DNA of 64,000 nt from assembly GCF_007096385.1 (NCBI RefSeq), contig NZ_VJWL01000001.1, positions 765,194-829,193 on the forward strand. The letters are read 5' to 3'. Below are positions 9,103 through 17,091 of this stretch, piece after piece. Each line of letters begins with the position of its first letter. Position 1 is the first letter of the stretch. A program made the translations under genes and the position numbers. A model generated the notes under the pieces. It searched no databases. It saw only the letters and a list, made by a program, of their open reading frames with translations, and was not told the DNA's origin. This stretch comes from Aliidiomarina halalkaliphila. Lineage in GTDB: Bacteria > Pseudomonadota > Gammaproteobacteria > Enterobacterales > Alteromonadaceae.

Positions 9103-10785
9103 TTAGCTTAGCTTGGTTTCAATACTTTCCGCTTTGCCCTGGATCAAAGTGTAGTAAGCATCCGCTGGAGGTAAAGCCTTTTCCCCATGGGCCACCATAA
9201 AACAAGTTCTATTAGCCAACCATTCTTCTAAGCGTGCACGCAACAAGTTCTGCTGTTGCTCATCTAATCCCGTAAAGGGTTCATCTAACATCACAAACTC
9301 TGGGTCTTGTAGATATAAACGAGCCAGTTGTAAGCGTCGCGCCTGGCCACCGGAAAGACGGTAACCACCTGCACCGGCAAGGGTTTGCAGCTGATCCGGC
9401 ATCTGTTGCACGGTTTCCGCTAAATCCGCAAACGCCAAGGCCTGCCACAATTCCTCATTTGAGGAATCTGGCTTCACAATTCTAAGGTTCTCGGCAATGC
9501 TGCCGGCTAATACACGGGACTCTTGTTCAACCACACCAAGATTCGATTTCCAGTGCGTAGCCGATTGCCCCATAACAACCTGACCGCGATCCCAACCCTG
9601 TAAGCCGAGCATCATACTGATCAACAAGCTCTTACCGTGGCCTGAGGGAGCCAACAGCGCCACTTTTTCGCCTCGTGCCACCGTAAGAGTTAAGTCGGCA
9701 AAAATCGCTTTGCCGCGCAACTTCAGATCGATGTGTTGCCAGATAAAGGCCGCAGAAAGTTCGGGCGCGTAATTCACCATCGGTTCGTTACCCGTTGGCG
9801 TACAAATCTGATTAAGTTCGTCTGCGGCTTGCACTACGCCGCCCCAATGCCCATTCTGTTCTGGGAGGTTTTGCAGTAGTTCGCCATAAGCAAGCGCCGC
9901 AAATACGAGCAAGGCGATGTGTGGAACACTGGTTTGCTCATCCACTAGCAACAACGCCCCCATGCCCAGTAACAGCATTACAGCAGCGCCAGACCACAGG
10001 GCGACCCAGCTGGTAAGCATGCGTTGCCGACGCAAACGTTCGGCCTGTGCCGATGTGAGGGCATTGCCAGCGGCGAGCAGTTGCTGTTGCCGCAATTGCG
10101 CACTTCCTGCCGCACTGAGTTCCGCCAATCCTTCGAAATACTGTTGCCCATGCTCACGCAGCACACCATAGTGGTACTGTTCCAAGCGACCATTGGTACG
10201 CGAAAAATAGCGCGCACCACCAATGCCACCAAGGAGCGCCATACCGTAACAGAGCAAAATACTTATGCTGATAAATAGATGTTGATACAGCAAAGACACT
10301 GCACCGATGACCACAAGCAGCAACAGCGTGGCGACCACGCTGGGTGCCTTAATGCGTAAAAACAACGCATCCAGTGCCGACAAATCTTGGGTTAAACGCT
10401 GCGTCAGATCAGAGGTGCGCAATTGACTGACAAATCGAGACGGCTGACGCACCATATGTGCAAATACCTGCACCCGCCATTGTTGCTGTAGTCGAAGTAC
10501 CGTGTTGTGATTAAGCAACCGCTCGCCGTAACGCCCAACCGTGCGAGTTAATGCGAGTACGCGAATCGCTGCCCCCGCAATATAGATATCAAAATATACC
10601 CATACGCCAGTCGCCAACAGGGCCCCAGTAATACCCGCCCCGACAATAAACCATCCCGAAATCGCGAGTAATGCAATTCCCGAAAGGCCCGTCACTAAAA
10701 TCAACAATATCCCGGGTAAGATATAACGGCGATGGGCCCCTATCTCTTTTAGCCAGGGTGCTAGAATTTGCAGGTCACGGTTCAT
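9103..10785 (-). CDS. cydC: CydC, thiol-reductant ABC exporter subunit
   Basis: This 560-residue fused membrane/ATPase protein has about six N-terminal membrane helices and a C-terminal nucleotide-binding domain with APSGHGKS (Walker A), RLSGGQARR (signature) and MLDEPFTGLDE (Walker B). With CydD it forms the heterodimer that exports cysteine and glutathione to the periplasm and is needed for assembly of bd oxidases. Its ATG overlaps the cydD stop in an ATGA, showing translational coupling. Placement directly after cioAB fits its maturation role; in E. coli cydDC is unlinked from cydAB. Confidence 0.93.
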   Translation of the reverse strand: MNRDLQILAPWLKEIGAHRRYILPGILLILVTGLSGIALLAISGWFIVGAGITGALLATGVWVYFDIYIAGAAIRVLALTRTVGRYGERLLNHNTVLRLQQQWRVQVFAHMVRQPSRFVSQLRTSDLTQRLTQDLSALDALFLRIKAPSVVATLLLLVVIGAVSLLYQHLFISISILLCYGMALLGGIGGARYFSRTNGRLEQYHYGVLREHGQQYFEGLAELSAAGSAQLRQQQLLAAGNALTSAQAERLRRQRMLTSWVALWSGAAVMLLLGMGALLLVDEQTSVPHIALLVFAALAYGELLQNLPEQNGHWGGVVQAADELNQICTPTGNEPMVNYAPELSAAFIWQHIDLKLRGKAIFADLTLTVARGEKVALLAPSGHGKSLLISMMLGLQGWDRGQVVMGQSATHWKSNLGVVEQESRVLAGSIAENLRIVKPDSSNEELWQALAFADLAETVQQMPDQLQTLAGAGGYRLSGGQARRLQLARLYLQDPEFVMLDEPFTGLDEQQQNLLRARLEEWLANRTCFMVAHGEKALPPADAYYTLIQGKAESIETKLS

Positions 10786-12524
10786 GACTGCATCTCCGTG
10801 ATCCCCATAGCAAGGCAGTGCGTGGCCATCTCCCGCAGTTGCCCTTTTCCGTGCTCATGAGCAGCAATCACGATGGTTTGCCCCTGTTTATGATGGCTAT
10901 GAATTCGTTTAAGCACGCGGTCTGCAGTGGCAGCATCCAGCCCCGCAAGGGGTTCATCTAGCACCAACATAAAATCAGAGATAGGAGCCAATAGGCACCG
11001 CGCCAGTGCAATTCGTTTTGCCTCGCCACCGGAGATATTACGCCCCTGCTCGACCACCTCTACCTCAGCAAATCCGGTTAAGCCGACATCATCTAACACT
11101 GCATCAATATCAGCGTCACTGGCATTCGCATTGGCAGTGGCATAAAAGAGCTTTAAGTTGTCTGCCACAGTGCCCGCAAAAAGCCACGGATGTTGTCGTT
11201 GCAACGCGATTTTGCCGGGAAGCGGTGCAAAAATTGTGCTGCCATGAACATCTGTTGCCACGTCTCCATGAGTTAGCAATCGCAACAGGGTTGATTTACC
11301 CACCCCCGATGGTCCTGTGACAAGCATCAAATCACCGCGGCATAGCCGAAACGCGGGAATATCAATGGCAGGCTCATTGGGGTGATAGCGGTACGTGCCA
11401 CCTGGGTAGTTCAATAACCAAGGTTCAGGCCCCGCAGCACGAGCGGTGTTATCGCTCAGCACCGGCCCCGCAATGTCGCTTGGTGCGCTTCCAGTAGGCT
11501 GCGCTGCTAGCAATTGCGATGCCGCACCTAAGGCCGCAGCGCGGTCGTGATAATACTGAGCAAAACTACGTAGCGGCTGAAAAAATTCAGGGGCCAGCAT
11601 CAAAATCAGCAAACCGGAGAATAAGCTCAGATGTTGCGATGGGCCCCAATCGATATAGCCTAATAGTGAGAACCCGATATAGATGGCCAAGGCGGCAATG
11701 GCCACTGCTGCAAAAAACTCCAGTACCGCAGACGATAAAAAAGCGACACGCAAGGTGCGCATATTGATCCGTCGGTATTCATCAGCGGCCTTGGCTATAT
11801 GGGCGGTGGCGGCGGATTCGCGACCACTGGTGTAGAGCAAGCTCAAATTGCGCAAACGATCGATAAACAGTGCAGACAATCGCTGTAAGGTTTCCATATG
11901 TTGTTGGTTGAGCCGTTCTGCTCCCATGCCAACTAACGCCATAAATACAGGAATCAGAGGCGCTGATACCAGCAAAAAGAGTCCCGCAACCCAATCGAGG
12001 GAAAATACGATGATAAGAATGACCGCCGGCACCATCACCGCCTGGCTACGCTGAGGTAGATAGCGCGCGATATAGCCAAATAGAGACTCCACGGGTTCCA
12101 GCAATACGCCCGCTTGTTCCGGAGCCTGCTTACCGGCTTGCTGCACTAAGCTTGCACGCCAGTGCTCCGTTAACTCAGCCCGCGCCTGCTGGCACGCCCG
12201 TTGTCCGGCTCGCGCCGCGAAATGATCCGCAAGATGCTGGAATACCACCCGCACTACTAAGGCCGCGCCAGCGATAGCAAGTGCTGCAAAAACAAGGTTG
12301 CCGGAGTTGCTATTGAACACGCTCACCAAGGGCTGCTCATGCAAAGAGTCCGCATCCCCGAGGATTGGATGGAGTAGCGCACTCAGAAAATAAGCAATGG
12401 CGACCAACTGAACAAGCAAGCTTAGGCTCGCCATAAAGGCACATAGCTGTACTACAAGCAACAAGCGGCCCGTGGCCGCTTGTATGTGTTTTAAATAGAT
12501 GTGTTCGCGCTTGAATTCACTCAA
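10782..12524 (-). CDS. cydD: CydD, thiol-reductant ABC exporter subunit
   Basis: The 580-residue protein has an N-terminal transmembrane domain and a C-terminal ATPase domain with GPSGVGKST (Walker A), NISGGEAKR (signature) and LVLDEPLAGLD (Walker B). It is the partner of CydC in the inner-membrane exporter of reduced thiols. The best-supported start is a TTG at 12524, only 12 bases after the cioB stop; no ATG occurs in frame for the next 30 codons. The short gap leaves no space for a cydX-like small subunit gene between cioB and cydD. Its stop overlaps the cydC start by 4 bases. Confidence 0.92.
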   Translation of the reverse strand: MSEFKREHIYLKHIQAATGRLLLVVQLCAFMASLSLLVQLVAIAYFLSALLHPILGDADSLHEQPLVSVFNSNSGNLVFAALAIAGAALVVRVVFQHLADHFAARAGQRACQQARAELTEHWRASLVQQAGKQAPEQAGVLLEPVESLFGYIARYLPQRSQAVMVPAVILIIVFSLDWVAGLFLLVSAPLIPVFMALVGMGAERLNQQHMETLQRLSALFIDRLRNLSLLYTSGRESAATAHIAKAADEYRRINMRTLRVAFLSSAVLEFFAAVAIAALAIYIGFSLLGYIDWGPSQHLSLFSGLLILMLAPEFFQPLRSFAQYYHDRAAALGAASQLLAAQPTGSAPSDIAGPVLSDNTARAAGPEPWLLNYPGGTYRYHPNEPAIDIPAFRLCRGDLMLVTGPSGVGKSTLLRLLTHGDVATDVHGSTIFAPLPGKIALQRQHPWLFAGTVADNLKLFYATANANASDADIDAVLDDVGLTGFAEVEVVEQGRNISGGEAKRIALARCLLAPISDFMLVLDEPLAGLDAATADRVLKRIHSHHKQGQTIVIAAHEHGKGQLREMATHCLAMGITEMQS

Positions 12525-12536
12525 AACTAACGCCTA

Positions 12537-13544
12537 TTAATGATAACCCACATCAGCTTTCACCTTGCCACGGAATACCCAGTAGGTCCATGCGGTGTAC
12601 ACCAGCACAATCGGAATCACAAAAAGTAGCCCTAATAGCAAGAACAGCTGTGATTCATGCGCTGAGGCTGCATCCCATAAGGTATAGTTTGGCGGCACCA
12701 CGTAAGGGAATTTACTCGCAATGAGCCCTAAATAAGTAAAGATAAACATCCCCATGGTGGCCACAAAAGGCGATCCATCCCGACGTTGATGTACCGAACG
12801 CATCAACCAAAACGCACACAAGAGCGCCAGCAGGGGGAGTAGCCAAATATAGCTCATTCCTGAGAACCAACGATCAGCCACAAAGGGATCGATAAATGGC
12901 GTCCATACACTGACAAATGCAAATACGACGAGCACGGCAATGAGCAGCCAGGGCGTGATGCGGTAGGCCCAGGCCTGAATATCACCCTCTGATTTTAGGA
13001 TCAGCCAAGTAGAACCCAGCAATGCATAACCCGCGACGAGTCCTAAACCGGTAAGCACGGTAAAGGGCGTAAGCCAATCAAAAGCACCGCCGATATATAC
13101 AAAGTCAGCCACGGCGAAGCCTTGAATATAAGCACCCACCACGGCGCCTTGGGCAAAAGCCGCCAGGGTTGAACCGATAGCAAACGACCAATTCCATAGG
13201 TAGCGCGAACTTTTGGCTTTAAAGCGAAATTCAAATGCCACCCCGCGAAAGATTAAGCCCGCAAGCATGAGAAATACGCCAATATAAAGTGCCGGTAAAA
13301 ATACCGCGTACACCAAAGGAAAGGCAGCAAGCAGGCCGGTACCACCAAGAATCAGCCAAGTTTCATTGCCATCCCACACCGGTGCCACAGAATTCATCAT
13401 GACATCCCGCGCATCTTCGGACGGGGCAAAAGGAAACAAAATTCCCTGGCCTAAATCGAAGCCATCCATCAGCACATACATAATCACGCCAAAGGCGATA
13501 ATCACGGCCCAGATAATGGTTAAATCAAATACGGGTTCGATCAT
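12537..13544 (-). CDS. cioB: Cytochrome bd-type quinol oxidase subunit II (CioB/CydB)
   Basis: The 335-residue hydrophobic protein is a complete CydB-family subunit, with about eight or nine membrane helices. Recognisable stretches include the N-terminal DGFDLGQG motif, then VWDGNETWL, and FRGVAFEFR. It pairs with subunit I to form the quinol-oxidising, oxygen-reducing terminal oxidase in the inner membrane. The gene overlaps cioA by 4 bases (ATGA) and is followed after 12 bases by cydD. I name it cioB rather than cydB because its partner is clearly of the cyanide-insensitive type. Confidence 0.92.
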   Translation of the reverse strand: MIEPVFDLTIIWAVIIAFGVIMYVLMDGFDLGQGILFPFAPSEDARDVMMNSVAPVWDGNETWLILGGTGLLAAFPLVYAVFLPALYIGVFLMLAGLIFRGVAFEFRFKAKSSRYLWNWSFAIGSTLAAFAQGAVVGAYIQGFAVADFVYIGGAFDWLTPFTVLTGLGLVAGYALLGSTWLILKSEGDIQAWAYRITPWLLIAVLVVFAFVSVWTPFIDPFVADRWFSGMSYIWLLPLLALLCAFWLMRSVHQRRDGSPFVATMGMFIFTYLGLIASKFPYVVPPNYTLWDAASAHESQLFLLLGLLFVIPIVLVYTAWTYWVFRGKVKADVGYH

Positions 13545-14944
13545 GACGTGTGCTCCTCATCCCAATTTGCATCGGCAGCGGATAGCGGCCGTTTTGCCCG
13601 TTGATGTGAATGACTTTCGCGAAGATCGTTCTCAGACATCACGCCGCTGGCAATCACGCGCAACAAGTAGTAAATCCCCGCAGCAAATACCAGTGCATAC
13701 ACCACGATATAACCAATCAGGGTAAACAACGCCATCCCGCCGGTAAGCGATGGTGTAATGCCCTCACTGTGGGTCATGACTTCATAAATCAACCACGGTG
13801 CCCGCCCCACTTCGGTCACAAACCAACCGGCAAGCACCGCGATAAAGGGCGAAAATGCCATCCACTTTAAGCCGTTAAGGAACCATGGGGTACGAGCGTA
13901 CGCACCGTTTCTGCGCAGCACCAAGCCAGCGATCGCAAAAAACAGCATGATCACGCCAATTCCTACCATGATGCGGAACGCGAAGAACACGATCGCTACC
14001 GGCGGTTGCATCTCCCGAGGGATTTCATTTAACCCGGGCACTTCGCCCTCGAAATCATGGGTTAACACCAAACTCGCTAATCCAGGAATGGCGACTTCAA
14101 AGCGGTTGCGTTGATTTTCTTGATCAGGGATGGCGAACAGCACTAAAGGCGCATTGGTTTTGGTCTCCCAGGCCCCTTCCATTGCCGCCACTTTCATCGG
14201 CTGATGTTCAAATGAGTTCACACCATGCTCATGGCCCACATAAATTTGGGCAGGCACCGCAATCAAAATCAGCCAGAGCGACATAGATAGTGCTTTTTTG
14301 TGTACGTCAGTGTCTTTCTTGCGCAGGATATACCACGCACTCACACCGCAAACCACAAAGGCACCGGTTAGAAAGGACGCAAGTGCCATGTGGAAGAAGC
14401 GTACCCATAAACTTGGATTAAAAATGGCTTCGGTCCAACTGGTCACATAAATCAGACCGTTTTGCATTTCCACACCTGCCGGTGTGTGCATCCAGCTATT
14501 GGCAGATAAAATCCAGAACGATGAAATAAAGGTGCCCAACGCCACCATTACTGCAGACAAGAAGTGAATGCCTTGAGGAACTTTATTGCGCCCAAACAAC
14601 AACACTCCAAGAAACGCCGCTTCGAGGAAAAACGCAGTAATAACTTCATAGCTCAACACCGGCCCTAAGAAATTTGCCGTAGTATAGGAAAACACACTCC
14701 AGTTGGTACCAAACTGAAAGGCCATCACAATCCCCGATACCACACCCATACCGAACACCACGGCAAAGACTTGTATCCAAAAACGTGAAAGCCGTTCCCA
14801 AACCGGGTTGCCGGTTTTCAGTGACAGCCCTTCAAGGAGTGCGATATATGAGGCCAGGCCAATGGTAAATACAGGGAAGATAGCGTGAAAGGAAACAACG
14901 AATGCAAATTGAATTCGCGAGAGTAAGACCGGATCGAGTTCCAT
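13541..14944 (-). CDS. cioA: Cytochrome bd-type quinol oxidase subunit I, cyanide-insensitive type (CioA)
   Basis: The 467-residue subunit holds the expected haem ligands: His20 (b595), His185 in RFFHMALAS (b558) and Met326 in FRIM (b558). The proton-path acids Glu100 and Glu108 are also present. The quinol loop is short, and the N-terminal sequence (SFHAIFPVFTIGLASY) matches Pseudomonas CioA better than E. coli CydA, as I recall these families. It should reduce oxygen with quinol, tolerate cyanide and sulfide, and work at low oxygen. The ATG has AAGGAG 8 bases upstream. It is the first gene of a probable cioAB-cydDC-hydrolase-ATPase operon behind an FNR-like site at 15011-15024. Confidence 0.92.
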   Translation of the reverse strand: MELDPVLLSRIQFAFVVSFHAIFPVFTIGLASYIALLEGLSLKTGNPVWERLSRFWIQVFAVVFGMGVVSGIVMAFQFGTNWSVFSYTTANFLGPVLSYEVITAFFLEAAFLGVLLFGRNKVPQGIHFLSAVMVALGTFISSFWILSANSWMHTPAGVEMQNGLIYVTSWTEAIFNPSLWVRFFHMALASFLTGAFVVCGVSAWYILRKKDTDVHKKALSMSLWLILIAVPAQIYVGHEHGVNSFEHQPMKVAAMEGAWETKTNAPLVLFAIPDQENQRNRFEVAIPGLASLVLTHDFEGEVPGLNEIPREMQPPVAIVFFAFRIMVGIGVIMLFFAIAGLVLRRNGAYARTPWFLNGLKWMAFSPFIAVLAGWFVTEVGRAPWLIYEVMTHSEGITPSLTGGMALFTLIGYIVVYALVFAAGIYYLLRVIASGVMSENDLRESHSHQRAKRPLSAADANWDEEHTS

Positions 14945-14983
14945 TAAAACACTCCTTGATGCACACGTGTGGTGATGGATAAC

Positions 14984-15024
14984 AGCATACCCCTTTTGAG
15001 GTACCTATTCTTGCGTTAGATCAA
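14984..15024 (-). promoter_or_regulatory. Candidate FNR-type promoter of the cio operon
   Basis: On the palindrome strand 15011-15024 reads TTGCGTTAGATCAA, matching the FNR/ANR consensus TTGAT-N4-ATCAA fully in one half and 3 of 5 in the other. A TATGCT hexamer on the minus strand (14989-14984) is a possible -10. A transcript would then start near 14977, placing the box centre at about -40.5, the usual spot for an FNR-activated class II promoter. The geometry is seen; the regulator is inferred. Confidence 0.45.
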
Positions 15025-15078
15025 ATACCTGCCGAGCTATGCATGCACGACTTTCATCATAGCGCATCCGAAAATGTA

Positions 15079-15108
15079 TTGCCTTGTCAAATATTAGGTT
15101 TTTATAAT
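15079..15108 (+). promoter_or_regulatory. Candidate sigma70 promoter of the metallo-hydrolase gene
   Basis: A perfect TATAAT lies at 15103-15108, preceded after 18 bases by TTGCCT at 15079-15084 (four of six matches to TTGACA). Transcription would begin near 15115, leaving a leader of about 45 or 125 bases depending on which start codon of the following gene is used. Confidence 0.45.
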
Positions 15109-15162
15109 ACAAATTCTATGGGGTGCTGATACAAATACTTATCCTTTTTAGGTAACGTAGTG

Positions 15163-15222
15163 CATTCTGCAAGGAAACATTCTGCGATAATACATTCTGC
15201 AATGGTATATCCTGCAAAAACT
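15163..15222 (+). repeat. Four-copy 15-base imperfect tandem repeat
   Basis: Four consecutive 15-base units start at 15163, 15178, 15193 and 15208. The first three begin CATTCTGC and the fourth TATCCTGC; the remaining seven bases of each unit are purine- and A-rich but vary. The unit length is a multiple of three and the frame stays open, so it would encode a repeating (H/Y)-(S/P)-A pattern if translation started at the GTG at 15160. Otherwise it is leader sequence. Confidence 0.7.
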
Positions 15223-15240
15223 AACCGTATGGAGAACAAT

Positions 15241-16149
15241 GTGGACGAAGCGATGCGCGAGCAAATAACAGCGATTGAGTTTGAATCCTTTTGCGTGCAG
15301 CCATTCTTAGATAACGACAGCGAAACCTTTTCCTACGTGGTGTATGAACGTCATGGCAATGCAGCCGTGATTATTGACTCCGTGCTGGATTTTGATGCCG
15401 CCTCGGGCCACACCCGCACGGCTGGTGCCGATCGTATCCTTCGTTTTATTCGCGAACATGACTTGGACGTGGCCCATATCCTCGAAACTCACGCCCATGC
15501 TGATCACCTTTCAGCCGCTCCTTATTTACAGAAACATACGGGTGCCCCTATTGGTATCGGCGCTTACATTCGTGATGTGCAGGCCATATTCAAAGACGTA
15601 TTTAATTTCGAGAAAGAATTTCTACCGAACGGGGCCCAGTTCGATACCTTGTTGCAGGAAGGTGAGTATATTCGAGCCGGTGGGTTGCAATTTGAGGTCA
15701 TTCACTGCCCTGGGCACACCCCAGCCGATTGTGCCTACCTACTCAATGGCTCTGCGCTATTCGTTGGCGATACGCTATTTATGCCCGATGTGGGCACGGC
15801 GCGCTGTGACTTTCCGGGCGGTTCGAGCAACACCTTATATCACTCGATTCGTAAATTACTCAGTTACCCGGAAGATACCTCGCTATTTGTATGCCATGAC
15901 TATCCCCCTGAAACCCGCGAACATGCGTGCTGTACCACGGTCGCCGAGCAGCGCGCGAGCAACATTCATATCAACGATAACGTAAGCGAAGCGGAGTTTG
16001 TCGCCATGCGTGATAAGCGCGACGCAACCTTGGCGATGCCGCGCCTTATTATCCCAGCGGTGCAAGTGAATATTCGCGCGGGGCACTTCCCTCCAGCGGA
16101 AGATAATGGCGTAACCTATCTCAAAATTCCGATAAACCATTTGCGCTAA
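15241..16149 (+). CDS. MBL-fold hydrolase, persulfide dioxygenase (ETHE1)-like
   Basis: This metallo-beta-lactamase-fold protein carries THAHADHLSAA (THxHxDH), CPGHTPAD, GDTLF and FPGGSSNTLYHSI, then VCHDY. That motif order matches ETHE1-type persulfide dioxygenases and related MBL hydrolases that oxidise glutathione persulfide to sulfite (family knowledge). I chose the GTG at 15241 because GGAG lies 6 bases before it, giving 302 residues; the frame is open back to a GTG at 15160 through a 15-base tandem repeat, and an ATG at 15229 is another option. It is divergent from cioA and is followed after 86 bases by a thioredoxin-like gene. A role in sulfide or persulfide detoxification is an inference; glyoxalase II-like activity is the main alternative. 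Confidence 0.78.
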   Translation: MDEAMREQITAIEFESFCVQPFLDNDSETFSYVVYERHGNAAVIIDSVLDFDAASGHTRTAGADRILRFIREHDLDVAHILETHAHADHLSAAPYLQKHTGAPIGIGAYIRDVQAIFKDVFNFEKEFLPNGAQFDTLLQEGEYIRAGGLQFEVIHCPGHTPADCAYLLNGSALFVGDTLFMPDVGTARCDFPGGSSNTLYHSIRKLLSYPEDTSLFVCHDYPPETREHACCTTVAEQRASNIHINDNVSEAEFVAMRDKRDATLAMPRLIIPAVQVNIRAGHFPPAEDNGVTYLKIPINHLR

Positions 16150-16235
16150 ACACATGAAGTTTACGTATAGTTTCGGCATACTGCGTACAACGTTACTGTT
16201 TGCCCTGTGTTTTTTAAACCGGAGTTCGCCTGTTT

Positions 16236-17087
16236 ATGATGTCTGTCACCTTTGGTCCTTTTGCCTTCGCCACGGTTCATTTGATCTTTTTTATTGCCCT
16301 CGTTGTGGCCTTTGGGCTCGCTTGGATACTCGGACGTAAATACAAAGTAAACGCCACGGACAGTGTGTTTCGTATTCTTGCGGTGGGCCTCTTATTTGCG
16401 CGCATTAGCTTTGTCATTCGTTACTTTAGCGACTACGCAAGCAGCCCGTGGCAGATTTTGAATGTACGCGATGGCGGTTTTGATCTGTGGGCGGGGGTTA
16501 TTGCCGGAGTGGCGCTCGCTGGCTACGAAATTTTTAAGCAGCGGGCTTTATTTAAGCCGGTCGCGGTTTCTTGCCTGGTCGCCGCCCTTGCTTGGACCAG
16601 TATGCATGGGTTTTACAATCACAAGTACGGCAATGAACTCTTCATTCCAGAAGTGCGGGTAAGCACCTTAGACGATCGCCCGGTGTTTTTGCATCGCGCA
16701 TTTCGTGGGCAGCCTGTGGTGATGAACCTATGGGCCACATGGTGTCCGCCCTGTGTACGGGAAATGCCGTTACTCGAGGATGCGCAGACCCGCTACCCAG
16801 ATGTCGCTATTGTGACTGTAAACCAAGGTGAGGATGCACAGTTGGTGCGCGAGTTTATGTTGGCCCAAGGGTTAGATATTACCCATACTCTGCTGGATCC
16901 CAATAGTCAGCTTGGCACCCATATCCAATCTTTCGCCTTACCTACCACCCTGTTTTTTGACGCCAACGGTATGCTCATTGATACCCATGTAGGGGAATTC
17001 TCGGCCGCCCGCTTGAATCAAGCGATTCGCAGCATTCGCCGCAGCAGCCCAGTAGACGCAAGTGAATCGCTGCAGGATGGCGAATAA
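16236..17087 (+). CDS. Lgt-like membrane domain fused to TlpA/ResA-type thioredoxin
   Basis: The N-terminal half (about residues 1-130) has several membrane helices and resembles prolipoprotein diacylglyceryl transferase: ARISFVIRY followed by VRDGGFDLW corresponds to the Lgt stretch around VWDGGMSFHGG. The catalytic His of Lgt is replaced there, so it is unlikely to transfer diacylglycerol. The C-terminal half (about 140-265) is a TlpA-type thioredoxin with the active site WCPPC and the cis-Pro segment LPTTLFF. The thioredoxin domain should face the periplasm. The ATG at 16236 is preceded by GGAG. It ends 4 bases before the convergent VWA gene. It may reduce periplasmic disulfides or help mature c-type or other redox proteins. 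Confidence 0.8.
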   Translation: MMSVTFGPFAFATVHLIFFIALVVAFGLAWILGRKYKVNATDSVFRILAVGLLFARISFVIRYFSDYASSPWQILNVRDGGFDLWAGVIAGVALAGYEIFKQRALFKPVAVSCLVAALAWTSMHGFYNHKYGNELFIPEVRVSTLDDRPVFLHRAFRGQPVVMNLWATWCPPCVREMPLLEDAQTRYPDVAIVTVNQGEDAQLVREFMLAQGLDITHTLLDPNSQLGTHIQSFALPTTLFFDANGMLIDTHVGEFSAARLNQAIRSIRRSSPVDASESLQDGE

Positions 17088-17091
17088 GCGG

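Noticed and set aside
9449-9467. Nineteen-base palindromic string identical (on the minus strand) to 25035-25053
   Set aside because: Both copies lie in coding frames and encode the same Ser-Ser-Asn-Glu-Glu; two copies in 64 kb inside unrelated genes look like coincidence of peptide and codon choice, not a repeat family.
15084-15108. TTGTCA and TATAAT as a promoter pair
   Set aside because: Spacing is only 13 bases; TTGCCT at 15079 with 18-base spacing is more plausible.
15374-15985. 203-codon plus-strand frame within the metallo-hydrolase gene
   Set aside because: It is a frame-shifted shadow of a gene with clear family motifs; no independent signals.
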